64,000 nucleotides of DNA, taken from the NCBI GenBank assembly GCA_050955105.1, contig JBPBQZ010000057.1, forward strand, positions 12,729 through 76,728, read 5' to 3'. Below are positions 26,632 through 35,646 of the stretch, piece after piece (the stretch's first letter is position 1; each line of letters begins with the position of its first letter). The stretch comes from JBPBQZ01 sp050955105 (lineage in GTDB: Bacteria; Pseudomonadota; Gammaproteobacteria; Burkholderiales; Burkholderiaceae). Both the position numbers and the translations under genes were made by a program. The notes under the pieces are model-generated. The model saw only the letters and a program-made list of their open reading frames with translations, had not been told where the DNA came from and made no database searches.

Positions 26632-26670
26632 AAAAAAATGGCCCGCGATCGGGACACCCAACGCGGGCCA
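26632..26670 (-). terminator. Intrinsic terminator upstream of the response regulator
   Basis: Read on the minus strand, TGGCCCGCG (26670-26662) pairs with CGCGGGCCA (26647-26639) around a 14-nt loop and runs into seven T residues (26638-26632). The T-run ends about 9 nt before the ribosome site of the response regulator gene. No minus-strand gene lies between it and phhB, so it must end a non-coding RNA or act as a leader attenuator. Confidence 0.9.
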
Positions 26671-26754
26671 ATATCCGCCGCCTCACGGGGGCTCGACGGC
26701 GGGGAGACCTAAGACAAGAGGAACTGCGCAAGAGCGTAATTCACATCTGGTCGC
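26633..26754 (-). ncRNA. Candidate sigma-54-dependent small RNA, about 120 nt
   Basis: A near-consensus sigma-54 promoter predicts initiation around 26754, and an intrinsic terminator ends the transcript near 26633. The first ATG is followed at once by TGA and there is no ribosome site, so the RNA appears non-coding. It contains pyrimidine stretches UUCCUCUU and UCUCCCCG that could pair with Shine-Dalgarno sequences. A CCGCCG/CGGCGG stem precedes the terminator hairpin and its U-tail. The 5' end and existence of the RNA are inferred. An alternative is a leader that is read through into the response regulator gene. Confidence 0.55.
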
Positions 26755-26763
26755 GGGTTATTT

Positions 26764-26780
26764 AGCAATGGTTATGCCAA
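26764..26780 (-). promoter_or_regulatory. Sigma-54 (-24/-12) promoter
   Basis: On the minus strand the sequence TTGGCATAACCATTGCT matches YTGGCACG-N4-TTGCW at all but two positions. The invariant GG and GC are exactly 10 bp apart. It faces the response regulator gene, itself a sigma-54 activator, and lies about 150 bp from that gene's start, ahead of the terminator. Confidence 0.75.
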
Positions 26781-26906
26781 GTGACGCGGCGGTCAGTGCC
26801 CAGCAGCGACCGAGCGCAGCAACGTGGCGAAATCGCGCGTCAATCGAAAGGCGGAATGTTTGGCGCGGCGACGCTGAGCGCGCAAGCGGACCGCCTTGGG
26901 CACACT

Positions 26907-26927
26907 CTAACAGGTTCCGAATGTCAG
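26907..26927. promoter_or_regulatory. Possible upstream activator site (imperfect dyad)
   Basis: CTAACA-N9-TGTCAG forms a dyad with one mismatch. It is centred about 160 bp upstream of the predicted sigma-54 start site, a normal distance for an NtrC-family activator. No footprint or consensus for this regulator is known, so this is a weak proposal. Confidence 0.3.
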
Positions 26928-27012
26928 AAATTGCAAAGATGTGCAGGATTTACCCGCAACGCATTGGCGTGCCTCGCGAACCGCGGCGTTTGTTACGATA
27001 CGGCGGGTGCGG

Positions 27013-27318
27013 TCACTGCGCCGCTTGCGATAGTTTCGCGGCGGCGTCGATAAATTGCGCAAGCAGCAGATCGAGATCAGTCACGCCGTTCGCTGTGTGC
27101 GTGGAAAGAACGATAGTCACTTTGTTGTAGCTATTGGTCCAGTCGGGATGATGATCGAGTTTTTCGGCCATCAGCGCCACGCGCGTCATGAAGCCGAACG
27201 CCGTATTGAAATCCGCGAAGGTCAACGTGCGCTCGAGCGCATCGCCGCTATCGGCGGCGCGCCAGTCGGGCAGTTGCGCCAGCGCAGCGGCGGCACCGAT
27301 CAGTAGCGTATGGTTCAT
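27013..27318 (-). CDS. phhB: 4a-hydroxytetrahydrobiopterin (pterin-4a-carbinolamine) dehydratase
   Basis: This 101-residue PCD/DCoH-family enzyme dehydrates the 4a-carbinolamine formed when a pterin-dependent hydroxylase such as phenylalanine hydroxylase turns over, allowing cofactor recycling. The family motif is clear: AEKLDHHPDWTNSYNKVTI, with the two catalytic-type histidines. The ATG is preceded by AGGAGAAAC. It is divergent from a pteridine reductase gene only 41 bp away, which fits a shared role in reduced-pterin metabolism. No hydroxylase gene is in the window. Confidence 0.93.
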   Translation of the reverse strand: MNHTLLIGAAAALAQLPDWRAADSGDALERTLTFADFNTAFGFMTRVALMAEKLDHHPDWTNSYNKVTIVLSTHTANGVTDLDLLLAQFIDAAAKLSQAAQ

Positions 27319-27359
27319 GAGTTTCTCCTGTCATTTATTGGGAATCGGAACGCCAAGTC

Positions 27360-28133
27360 ATGCAGACAAGCCAGGAAGCGCCACTGACAGGCGTCGCATT
27401 GATCACCGGGGGCGCCCGCCGTATCGGCGCCGCGGTGGCCAGCGCGCTGCATGCGGCGGGCATGCGAGTAGTTATTCAATACCACGAGTCGTCCGACGCG
27501 GCACGCCAGCAGGTCGAGGCCTTGAATCGCCTGCGACCGGACACGGCCGTGTGCGAAGCCGCGGACCTGCAACAAGTGAGCAGCCTGACGACACTGGCCC
27601 GGCGCAGCCATGCGCATTGGGGACGGCTCGATGTGCTGGTGAATAACGCGTCGACCTTTCATCGCACGCCCTTCGGCGACATTACCGAGGCCGCGTTCGA
27701 CGATTTGATCCACACCAATTTCCGCGGACCCTTGTTCCTCACGCAAGCATGTGCCGAATACTTCGGCGATGGTGCGCGGGTCGTCAACATCATCGATACG
27801 CTGGCGCAACATGCACGGCCCGAGTTCGTGGTGTATTCAGCGGCCAAGGCGGCGCTGTGGTCGCTGACTGAAACGCTGGCGGTCGAGCTCGCGCCGCGTG
27901 TGCGGGTGAATGCGGTTGCCCCCGGGCACATCATGTGGGCTGAAAGCACGCCATTAAGCGAGACGGCACAAGCAGAGGAATTGACGCATGTGCCGTTGGG
28001 TCGGTTGGGAAGGCCTGAAGAGATCGCGCAGGCAGTGCGCTTCCTGGTGTCGCCCGATGGCGCGTTTTTCAACGGCGCGGTGCTGCAGCTTGATGGGGGC
28101 TTGCGCCTCACCGGGGGCGGCAGGGCGGTTTGA
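27360..28133 (+). CDS. Pteridine reductase (FolM-like short-chain dehydrogenase)
   Basis: This 257-residue SDR enzyme has the cofactor motif TGGARRIG (16-23), whose paired arginines are typical of pteridine reductases and FolM. It also has NNAS, the catalytic Tyr-x3-Lys as YSAAK and an LQLDGGLRLTG end. It probably reduces dihydrobiopterin or dihydromonapterin to the tetrahydro form with NADPH. It is divergent from the pterin carbinolamine dehydratase gene, with only 41 bp between start codons, so the two share a regulatory region. A general SDR role cannot be fully excluded. Confidence 0.88.
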   Translation: MQTSQEAPLTGVALITGGARRIGAAVASALHAAGMRVVIQYHESSDAARQQVEALNRLRPDTAVCEAADLQQVSSLTTLARRSHAHWGRLDVLVNNASTFHRTPFGDITEAAFDDLIHTNFRGPLFLTQACAEYFGDGARVVNIIDTLAQHARPEFVVYSAAKAALWSLTETLAVELAPRVRVNAVAPGHIMWAESTPLSETAQAEELTHVPLGRLGRPEEIAQAVRFLVSPDGAFFNGAVLQLDGGLRLTGGGRAV

Positions 28134-28178
28134 AAGGGGGGCGCTTGTGTCGCACACATGCGCGCGGCGTCTACAAAG

Positions 28179-28209
28179 AAAAAAGGCCTAGTCTTGCGAC
28201 TAAGCCTTT
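28179..28209 (-). terminator. Intrinsic terminator of the tRNA-Asn unit
   Basis: On the minus strand AAAGGCTTAGTC and GACTAGGCCTTT pair with one wobble around a GCAA loop, followed by a six-T run (28184-28179). It starts 9 nt beyond the tRNA 3' CCA. Confidence 0.88.
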
Positions 28210-28217
28210 GCATCTAT

Positions 28218-28293
28218 TGGCTCCCCGACCTGGGCTCGAACCAGGGACCTGCGGATTAACAGTCCGTCGCTCTACCAACTGAGCTATCGGGGA
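28218..28293 (-). tRNA. tRNA-Asn (anticodon GTT)
   Basis: A 76-nt gene including encoded CCA. The acceptor stem TCCCCGA pairs with TCGGGGA. The D-arm has GCTCAGTTGGTAGAGC, the anticodon loop reads CTGTTAA with anticodon GTT, and the T-loop has GGTTCGAGCC. A TTGACA/TAGAAT promoter and a terminator flank it, so it is an independent transcription unit. Confidence 0.97.
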
Positions 28294-28309
28294 ATTGCCG
28301 AGAAGCGAG

Positions 28310-28339
28310 ATTCTAGGCGGGCCGGGCCGGCGCTGTCAA
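28310..28339 (-). promoter_or_regulatory. Sigma-70 promoter of tRNA-Asn
   Basis: On the minus strand, a perfect -35 TTGACA (28339-28334) and a -10 TAGAAT (28315-28310) are 18 bp apart. The -10 ends 16 nt before the mature 5' end of the tRNA. Confidence 0.82.
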
Positions 28340-28472
28340 GCTTAGTTCGGCTTCACGCATTGCGACGCCCATCCCTGCTTGCTACTATCCGACTCGGTTA
28401 TTGAGATAAAAAGAAGATGACCAGGAGACGGCTGAATCATGCAGGCTTGCCTCCGGTTTTGGAGAGATAAAG

Positions 28473-29609
28473 ATGGGACCGTTGGCTGGATTGAAGATTG
28501 TCGAAATGGCAGGCCTGGCGCCAGGACCATTCTGCGCAATGATGTTGGCCGATATGGGGGCGGAAGTGATTCGCATCGATCGGCCGGGTTCGGGCAACGA
28601 TGGCAAGCGTCCGGAAGCCAATCTGTTGAACCGTAGTCGTCGGTCGATAGCCGTCGACATGAAGTCGCCCGACGGGCTGGCCACGGTGCGCAGACTGATC
28701 GCGCAGTCCGACGGCCTGATCGAAGGCTTTCGTCCGGGCGTGATGGAACGTCTCGGCTTGGGCCCTGATACTTGCCTGGAACTGAATCCGAAGCTGGTCT
28801 ACGGGCGCATGACCGGCTGGGGCCAGGACGGGCCGCTGGCGCAAGGCGCCGGGCATGACGTGAACTACATCGCGCTGACCGGCGCGTTGCACTCGATCGG
28901 CAGCAAGGGCCAGCCGCCCGCGATTCCGCTGAACCTGGTGGGCGACTTCGGCGGTGGTGGCCTGTACTTGGCATTCGGCATGGTCTGCGCATTGTTCGAG
29001 ACGCAGCGCTCGGGCAAAGGCCAGGTGGTCGATGCGGCGATGGTCGATGGTGCGGCGTCGTTGATGGCATATATGCTGGCAGGTCGCGCTGCCGGCACGT
29101 GGAGCGATGTGCGCGGCGAGAATATCCTCGACGGCGCCGCGCCTTTTTATGCGGTGTATGAAACAAGCGACGGTGAATACATCAGCGTGGCGTCGGCCGA
29201 ACCGAAGTTCTATGCGGAATTGCTGCGCTTGACCGGACTCGATAAAGAAAACCTGCCGAGCCGCGACGACCGCGCCAACTGGCCCGCATTGCGCGAACGC
29301 TTCAAGACAGTGTTCGCCTCCAAGACCCGCGCCGCCTGGTGTGAGTTGATGGAAGGTAGCGACGCCTGCTTCGCGCCGGTATTGAGCATTCCGGAGGCGA
29401 TTGCGCATCCGCATAATCAGGCCCGTAAAACCTTCATCGACATCGAGGGCATCGTGCAGCCAGCGCCGGCGCCGCGTTTCAGTCGCACGGTGCCGCACAC
29501 GCCGACCCTGGCCGAAGCCGCTGGCGCGGATGCGGAAGGGGCCTTGCAGGCCTGGGGATTCGATCGGGAAGAGGTTGGGGCTTTGCGTCGTAGCGGCGCG
29601 ATCCTGTAG
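28473..29609 (+). CDS. CaiB/BaiF-type CoA transferase, alpha-methylacyl-CoA racemase-like
   Basis: This 378-residue member of family III CoA transferases is of the alpha-methylacyl-CoA racemase (AMACR) branch. Features are GLAPGPFCAMMLADMGAEVIR near the N-terminus, GHDVNYIALTGALHSIG, PLNLVGDFGGGGLYLAFG and DGAAPFYAVYETSDG. AMACR enzymes invert the 2-methyl centre of acyl-CoA thioesters in branched-chain fatty-acid breakdown; CoA-transferase activity is an alternative. A TTGGAGAG ribosome site precedes the ATG. It stands alone, converging on a branched-chain amino-acid binding protein gene, with a terminator hairpin in between. Confidence 0.88.
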   Translation: MGPLAGLKIVEMAGLAPGPFCAMMLADMGAEVIRIDRPGSGNDGKRPEANLLNRSRRSIAVDMKSPDGLATVRRLIAQSDGLIEGFRPGVMERLGLGPDTCLELNPKLVYGRMTGWGQDGPLAQGAGHDVNYIALTGALHSIGSKGQPPAIPLNLVGDFGGGGLYLAFGMVCALFETQRSGKGQVVDAAMVDGAASLMAYMLAGRAAGTWSDVRGENILDGAAPFYAVYETSDGEYISVASAEPKFYAELLRLTGLDKENLPSRDDRANWPALRERFKTVFASKTRAAWCELMEGSDACFAPVLSIPEAIAHPHNQARKTFIDIEGIVQPAPAPRFSRTVPHTPTLAEAAGADAEGALQAWGFDREEVGALRRSGAIL

Positions 29610-29645
29610 CGCTCTGGCCGCATCGCCTGGACGGACGGTCGCGAT

Positions 29646-29682
29646 AAAAATGGCGCGCGCTCCCGCAAGGAGTGCGCGCCAT
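29646..29682 (-). terminator. Intrinsic terminator of the substrate-binding protein gene
   Basis: The stem at 29650-29663 and 29669-29682 (ATGGCGCGC..CTCC with GGAG..GCGCGCCAT, one mismatch) has a CGCAA loop. On the minus strand it is followed by five T residues (29650-29646). It lies about 20 bp past the stop codon of the binding-protein gene and also separates it from the convergent AMACR gene. Confidence 0.8.
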
Positions 29683-29703
29683 GTCTTTACAGCGCGCCGT
29701 CGA

Positions 29704-30933
29704 TCAGCCCGCCGGGGACTGCTCGGGTGCCGGAATCGGCTTGCCGAAACTGCGCCATGCGGTGCCGTCGAAACGCTGGATGACGATTTCGTGGAACGGC
29801 AGATAGCTGGTCGGCGAGGTCTTGATCGTGACACCGTTGGCCAGCATCGGCAGCGACGTAATGTTCAAGTGCGTGGCGACCTTCAAGATGTTTTCGCGCG
29901 TCAGGTTATCGCCCGCTCCTTCGAGAATCTTCGCGGTCACTTCGGCCGATACGTAGCCCAGCACCGAGAAGCTGTCGCCTGGATTGATGTTAGGCGCGTA
30001 CTTCTTCACGAACGCCACGTAGTCCTGCACATCTTTGTCGTTGGCCGTGGTCGGATCGGCTACATCCTTATATGACGCAACGGTGATGGCACCCACGGCG
30101 TTTTGCGTGCCGGCAACCTTCAGCACCGCGCTCAGCGAGTTCGCGCCGGTCGACAGAATCTCAAGCGGCTTCCATTGCATGTCGGCAATCTTGCGAATCG
30201 TCAAGGCGGCGAACTTGGCGGTTGCCGCAACCACTACGACGTCGGCCCCGGATGATTTCAATTCCAGCACTTGTGAATCGGCATTGGAATCGGTCGCTTC
30301 ATAGCCAACCTGCTTGACCACCTGCGCGGATTTATCGCCCAAGCCCTTTACGAAGCCGGCCGCATAGTCTTTGCCGAAATCGTCGTTCTGATAAATGATG
30401 CCGATCTTGGCGTCAGGTTTAGTGCTCAACAGCCACTTTGCCAGCGCGGCGGATTCCTGATCGGCGGCCAGATTCAGGCTGGTAGACCAGGGGTATTGAT
30501 GAGGTTTGTTCCATTGCGAGCTATTGCTCAGCTGCAGCATCTGCGGCACTTTCTTCTGATTCAGATAGTTGCGCACCGACAGGCCGGTGGGCGTGCCGAG
30601 CGAGCCGAAGATGCCCAGCACTTTTTCCTGCTCGACCAGTTTGCGCACTTGCTCGAAGGTTTTCGGCGGGCTGTAGCCGTCATCGAGCGACAGCAGCGTG
30701 ATCTTGCGACCGTTGACGCCGCCCTTGGTCTCGTTGAGCATTTTGAAATAGCCCATCTGCATGATGCCTTCAGCGCTATAGACCGAAGCGGGACCACTGT
30801 AAGGCATGGTGTTGCCGATGCGAATCTCGGTGTCGCTGGCGCCCGGGCCATACTGTTTCGCGGCGAATGCCACGTTGGTCAATGCTGCGCACAGCAGCAA
30901 TCCTATCGCGCCTGGTAGGGCCCTTTTCAACAT
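29704..30933 (-). CDS. Branched-chain amino acid ABC transporter substrate-binding protein (LivK-like)
   Basis: This 409-residue periplasmic binding protein has a signal peptide (about 1-24, ending VAFA). Its Peripla_BP_6 fold has TEIRIGNTMPYSGPASVYS, GVNGRKITLLSLDDGY and LGIFGSLGTPTGL. Such proteins deliver branched-chain amino acids or other small compounds (amides, aromatic acids) to Liv-type ABC transporters; the ligand is unknown. An AGGAG ribosome site lies before the ATG at 30933; the open frame continues upstream but the signal peptide defines the start. No permease or ATPase gene adjoins it, so it is an orphan component. Confidence 0.9.
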   Translation of the reverse strand: MLKRALPGAIGLLLCAALTNVAFAAKQYGPGASDTEIRIGNTMPYSGPASVYSAEGIMQMGYFKMLNETKGGVNGRKITLLSLDDGYSPPKTFEQVRKLVEQEKVLGIFGSLGTPTGLSVRNYLNQKKVPQMLQLSNSSQWNKPHQYPWSTSLNLAADQESAALAKWLLSTKPDAKIGIIYQNDDFGKDYAAGFVKGLGDKSAQVVKQVGYEATDSNADSQVLELKSSGADVVVVAATAKFAALTIRKIADMQWKPLEILSTGANSLSAVLKVAGTQNAVGAITVASYKDVADPTTANDKDVQDYVAFVKKYAPNINPGDSFSVLGYVSAEVTAKILEGAGDNLTRENILKVATHLNITSLPMLANGVTIKTSPTSYLPFHEIVIQRFDGTAWRSFGKPIPAPEQSPAG

Positions 30934-31268
30934 GCGTGTCTCCTGATCGGGTAGTTGTCGATGCTTATTGGTAAAGCCATTGGATACTAGCATTGGTCTT
31001 TGTCCACAGACCATAGCGATTGACCCCCCTGCCGAGCGAGCCAGCAGGCGTTCCGAAAGGGCGAGTGGAATGCGCATAGCGCCGCAATACGGGAGGCGCG
31101 GCCGATAAGGCCGTGTGGACGATGCAGCGGATCAGATTTGGAAAAGCCGGTGGGAAGGCGAGGCATTGCTTGGCGCCTCGGCGAATGCCTGACGCGCGCT
31201 ACGCAAACGAGCAAGGGAGCGCGCGGCGACGTCGACCAGCACGGCCGCGTCGCGCGTCCCAGCCGTGA
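30934..31268. other. Intergenic region upstream of the substrate-binding protein
   Basis: These 335 bp contain no supported gene. An inverted repeat TGGTCT-N8-AGACCA at 30994-31013 lies about 60-80 bp upstream of the binding-protein start and could be an operator. AGGCATT/AATGCCT arms occur near 31160-31195 between fdxA and this region. I could not identify a convincing promoter. Confidence 0.5.
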
Positions 31269-31592
31269 TCAACGTTCGAGCAAATGCTCTTTTTCGGTTA
31301 CATCTTTCCAATCTTCCGCATCGGCGAGCGGCGCCTTGGTCTTGGTGATGCTGGGCCACGATTTGGCCAGGTCGACATTGAGTGCGATGAATTGCTGCTG
31401 ATCGCCGGGCACGTCTTCTTCGGCGTAGATCGCGTTGACCGGGCATTCGGCGACGCATACGGCGCAGTCGATGCACTCGTCCGGATCGATCGCCAGAAAG
31501 TTCGGGCCTTCACGAAAACAGTCCACCGGGCAGACATCCACGCAATCGGTATAGCGGCATTTGATGCAGCTTTCGGTCACGACGTGTGTCAT
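31269..31592 (-). CDS. fdxA: Seven-iron ferredoxin FdxA
   Basis: This 107-residue FdxA-type ferredoxin would carry one [3Fe-4S] and one [4Fe-4S] cluster. The cysteine pattern is CIKCRYTDCVDVCPVDC followed by CIDCAVCVAECPV, and the conserved C-terminal extension ends in EHLLER. It is a soluble low-potential electron carrier of the cytoplasm. Its ATG is preceded by GCAGGAG. It is divergent from pncB and downstream of no other gene on its strand, so it is probably transcribed alone. The partner enzyme is unknown. Confidence 0.95.
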   Translation of the reverse strand: MTHVVTESCIKCRYTDCVDVCPVDCFREGPNFLAIDPDECIDCAVCVAECPVNAIYAEEDVPGDQQQFIALNVDLAKSWPSITKTKAPLADAEDWKDVTEKEHLLER

Positions 31593-31846
31593 TGAAACTC
31601 CTGCAAACGTTGAGCGCGTCGCATTTCGGGAAAACGGCTATTGTAACGCACCGAAACGCCCGAAAGCCATGGCCGGGAACAGCCCGCGCAGACAGATTGG
31701 TGATTTGCATATGGCGTGGCCGGCGCGCGCCGCCGGCGACATCAGCTAGTACGGCCGCGCCTGGGTCCATCGGCAGGAGGGTTTCGGTTACCATGCGAAA
31801 CACGCTGGCTCCCTGCCTGCGGCGCGCGTCACGATTGGCTCAAGCC

Positions 31847-33034
31847 ATGATCATTACTTCCCTGCTCGACTCCGATCTCTACAAATTCACCATGATGCAG
31901 GTCGTATTGCATCATTTTCCGGCGGCGGACGTCGAGTATCGTTTTCGTTGCCGCACGCCGAACGTCGACCTTGCCCCGTACGTCGACGAAATCCGCAGCG
32001 AGGTGGCGAGTCTTTGCCAACTGCGCTTCAGCGCGGCAGAACTCGACTATTTGCGGCAGTTTCGCTTCTTCAAAAGCGACTATATCGATTTCCTCGCGCT
32101 GTTCCATCTGAACGAAAAGCGCGTGCAGGTCGCACCGAGCCCGAAGGGTAACGGCGAAATCGACATCATCATCAGCGGGCCATGGCTGCATACGATTCTG
32201 TTCGAGATTCCGGTGCTGGCCATCGTCAACGAAGTCTATTTCCGCAACACGCGCGCGACGCCCGACTATGCGGTCGGACGCGAGCGGCTGCTCGGCAAGA
32301 TTGAATTGCTACGGGCACGGCCGGCCCACGCGGATTGCAAGATCGCCGACTATGGCACGCGCCGACGCTTCTCCAAACGCTGGCATCACGAGGTGGTGCA
32401 GACGCTGCGCGACCGGCTGGGTGAGCAGTTCGCCGGCACCAGCAATGTCTACTACGCGATGCAATACGGTCTGACGCCGCTGGGCACGATGGCGCATGAA
32501 TACCTGCAGGCTTGCCAGGCGCTCGGCCCGCGACTGCGCGACTCGCAAACCTTCGGCTTCGAGATGTGGGCGAAGGAATATCGCGGCGATCTTGGCATCG
32601 CGCTGTCCGACGTCTATGGAATGAAAGCGTTTCTCAACGATTTCGATATGTACTTCTGCAAGCTCTTCGACGGTGCGCGGCACGATTCGGGTGAGCCGAT
32701 CGCCTGGGGCGAGCAGCTGTTGCGGCACTACGAAGAGAACCGCTGCGATCCGCGTTCCAAGGTGATGGTGTTCAGCGACGCGCTCGATATTCCGAAGGTG
32801 CTGGACATCTTCGACCATTTCCATGGACGCTGCAAACTGGCGTTCGGCGTGGGCACCAACCTGACCAACGATCTCGGCTACGAGCCCTTGCAGATCGTCA
32901 TCAAGATGGTACGGTGCAACGGTCAGCCGGTTGCCAAGCTGTCGGATTCGCCCGGCAAGAATATGTGCGACGACAAAGCTTATATCGCCTATCTGCGGCA
33001 GGTCTTCGACATTCCGGCCGATCGCGAATTTTGA
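31847..33034 (+). CDS. pncB: Nicotinate phosphoribosyltransferase
   Basis: PncB converts nicotinate and PRPP to nicotinate mononucleotide, using ATP, in NAD salvage. The 395-residue protein begins MIITSLLDSDLYKFTMMQ, matching the family start. It shows the DYGTRRRFS substrate loop, the phosphorylated-histidine segment GTMAHEYLQA and a VGTNLTNDLG phosphate site. I choose ATG 31847. An ATG 54 bp upstream, preceded by GGAGG at rather long spacing, would add 18 residues not seen in relatives. It is divergent from fdxA and followed by an ion-transporter gene. Confidence 0.94.
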   Translation: MIITSLLDSDLYKFTMMQVVLHHFPAADVEYRFRCRTPNVDLAPYVDEIRSEVASLCQLRFSAAELDYLRQFRFFKSDYIDFLALFHLNEKRVQVAPSPKGNGEIDIIISGPWLHTILFEIPVLAIVNEVYFRNTRATPDYAVGRERLLGKIELLRARPAHADCKIADYGTRRRFSKRWHHEVVQTLRDRLGEQFAGTSNVYYAMQYGLTPLGTMAHEYLQACQALGPRLRDSQTFGFEMWAKEYRGDLGIALSDVYGMKAFLNDFDMYFCKLFDGARHDSGEPIAWGEQLLRHYEENRCDPRSKVMVFSDALDIPKVLDIFDHFHGRCKLAFGVGTNLTNDLGYEPLQIVIKMVRCNGQPVAKLSDSPGKNMCDDKAYIAYLRQVFDIPADREF

Positions 33035-33098
33035 ACGGTCTCAGGTATTTTCAACCAACTGGCGCCGCGCATAAACGGCCATCACGTTTGCACCTTTC

Positions 33099-34640
<1,542 letters not shown>

Positions 34641-34653
34641 GCCAAGCGATTCC

Positions 34654-35646
34654 ATGAAAAAGATACTGGTGGCGAGGCAATTCCTCGACGAAGAAATCAA
34701 TCGACTGCGCGCCCATTTCGAAGTCGACGTCAACGACAGTGGCGACGTGCTGACGCGCGCGGCGATGTTGCAGCGCCTGGCCGATAAGGACGGTGCGCTG
34801 GTGGCCGGCGACCCGATCGACGCCGCCATGCTGGCGGCCGCACCCCACTTGAAAGTGGTGGCGAACGTGGGCGTTGGCTACAACCACTTCGACGTGCCGG
34901 CGTTCACGGCAGCCGGCGTGCTGGCGACCAACACGCCCGACGTGTTGAATGAAGCCACTGCCGATTTCGGCTGGACGCTATTGATGGCCGCGGCGCGACG
35001 TGTGACCGAAGCCGAGCATTGGTTGCGCGCCGGCCATTGGCAGGGCTGGAGCTTCGACCAATTCCTCGGTGCCGATGTGTTCGGCACCACGCTCGGTATT
35101 GTCGGCATGGGACGCATCGGCCGGGCCATCGCGCGCCGCGCGCGCGGATTCAATATGCGCGTGCTGTATCACAACCGATCGCGCGCATCGGCCGATATCG
35201 AAGCCGAACTGAGCGCGCACTACGTACCGTTGGATGATTTGTTGCAGCAAGCTGACCACGTCGTACTGGTGGTCCCCTATGTGGCGGCGAATCATCACCT
35301 GATCGGCGCACGCGAACTGGCATTGATGAAGCCGAGCGCCACGCTGGTGAATATCGCGCGCGGCGGCATCGTCGACGACAAGGCCTTGGTCGACGCGTTG
35401 GCCGCGCGCCGCATTGCCGCGGCAGGCCTGGACGTGTTCGAGGGCGAGCCGGCCTTGAACCCAGGGTTCCTGGCGCTGCCCAACGTCGTGCTGGCACCGC
35501 ATATCGGCAGCGCCACTGTGTCGTCGCGTCGCGCCATGCTGCGCTTGGGCGTCGACAATTTGATCGCCGCGCTCACGCCGGGCGCCGCCGCGCACGATGT
35601 GCCCAATCCGATCAACCCACAGGTGCTGCCGCTGCGCGCGCGATGA
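34654..35646 (+). CDS. D-isomer-specific 2-hydroxyacid dehydrogenase
   Basis: This 330-residue NAD(P)-dependent D-2-hydroxyacid dehydrogenase is most like glyoxylate/hydroxypyruvate or 2-ketogluconate reductases. The nucleotide motif is GIVGMGRIGRAIARR (about 149-163). The catalytic set is visible: Arg in NIARGGIVDD, Glu in DVFEGEP and His in LAPHIGSAT. The exact substrate is undetermined. It lies 13 bp after the transporter gene and overlaps rmuC by 4 bp (ATGA), so all three may be one transcript. Confidence 0.92.
   Translation: MKKILVARQFLDEEINRLRAHFEVDVNDSGDVLTRAAMLQRLADKDGALVAGDPIDAAMLAAAPHLKVVANVGVGYNHFDVPAFTAAGVLATNTPDVLNEATADFGWTLLMAAARRVTEAEHWLRAGHWQGWSFDQFLGADVFGTTLGIVGMGRIGRAIARRARGFNMRVLYHNRSRASADIEAELSAHYVPLDDLLQQADHVVLVVPYVAANHHLIGARELALMKPSATLVNIARGGIVDDKALVDALAARRIAAAGLDVFEGEPALNPGFLALPNVVLAPHIGSATVSSRRAMLRLGVDNLIAALTPGAAAHDVPNPINPQVLPLRAR

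Larger units (their letters stand above)
26671..27012. other. Intergenic region between the response regulator and phhB
   Basis: These 342 bp contain no credible protein gene. They hold the sigma-54 promoter, the body of the candidate small RNA and the possible activator dyad described separately. Short open frames on either strand lack ribosome sites and recognisable content. Confidence 0.6.

Noticed and set aside
26768..27130. A 120-codon plus-strand open frame across the region upstream of the response regulator
   Set aside because: Basic, compositionally random product, antisense to the sigma-54 promoter and phhB; no start context.
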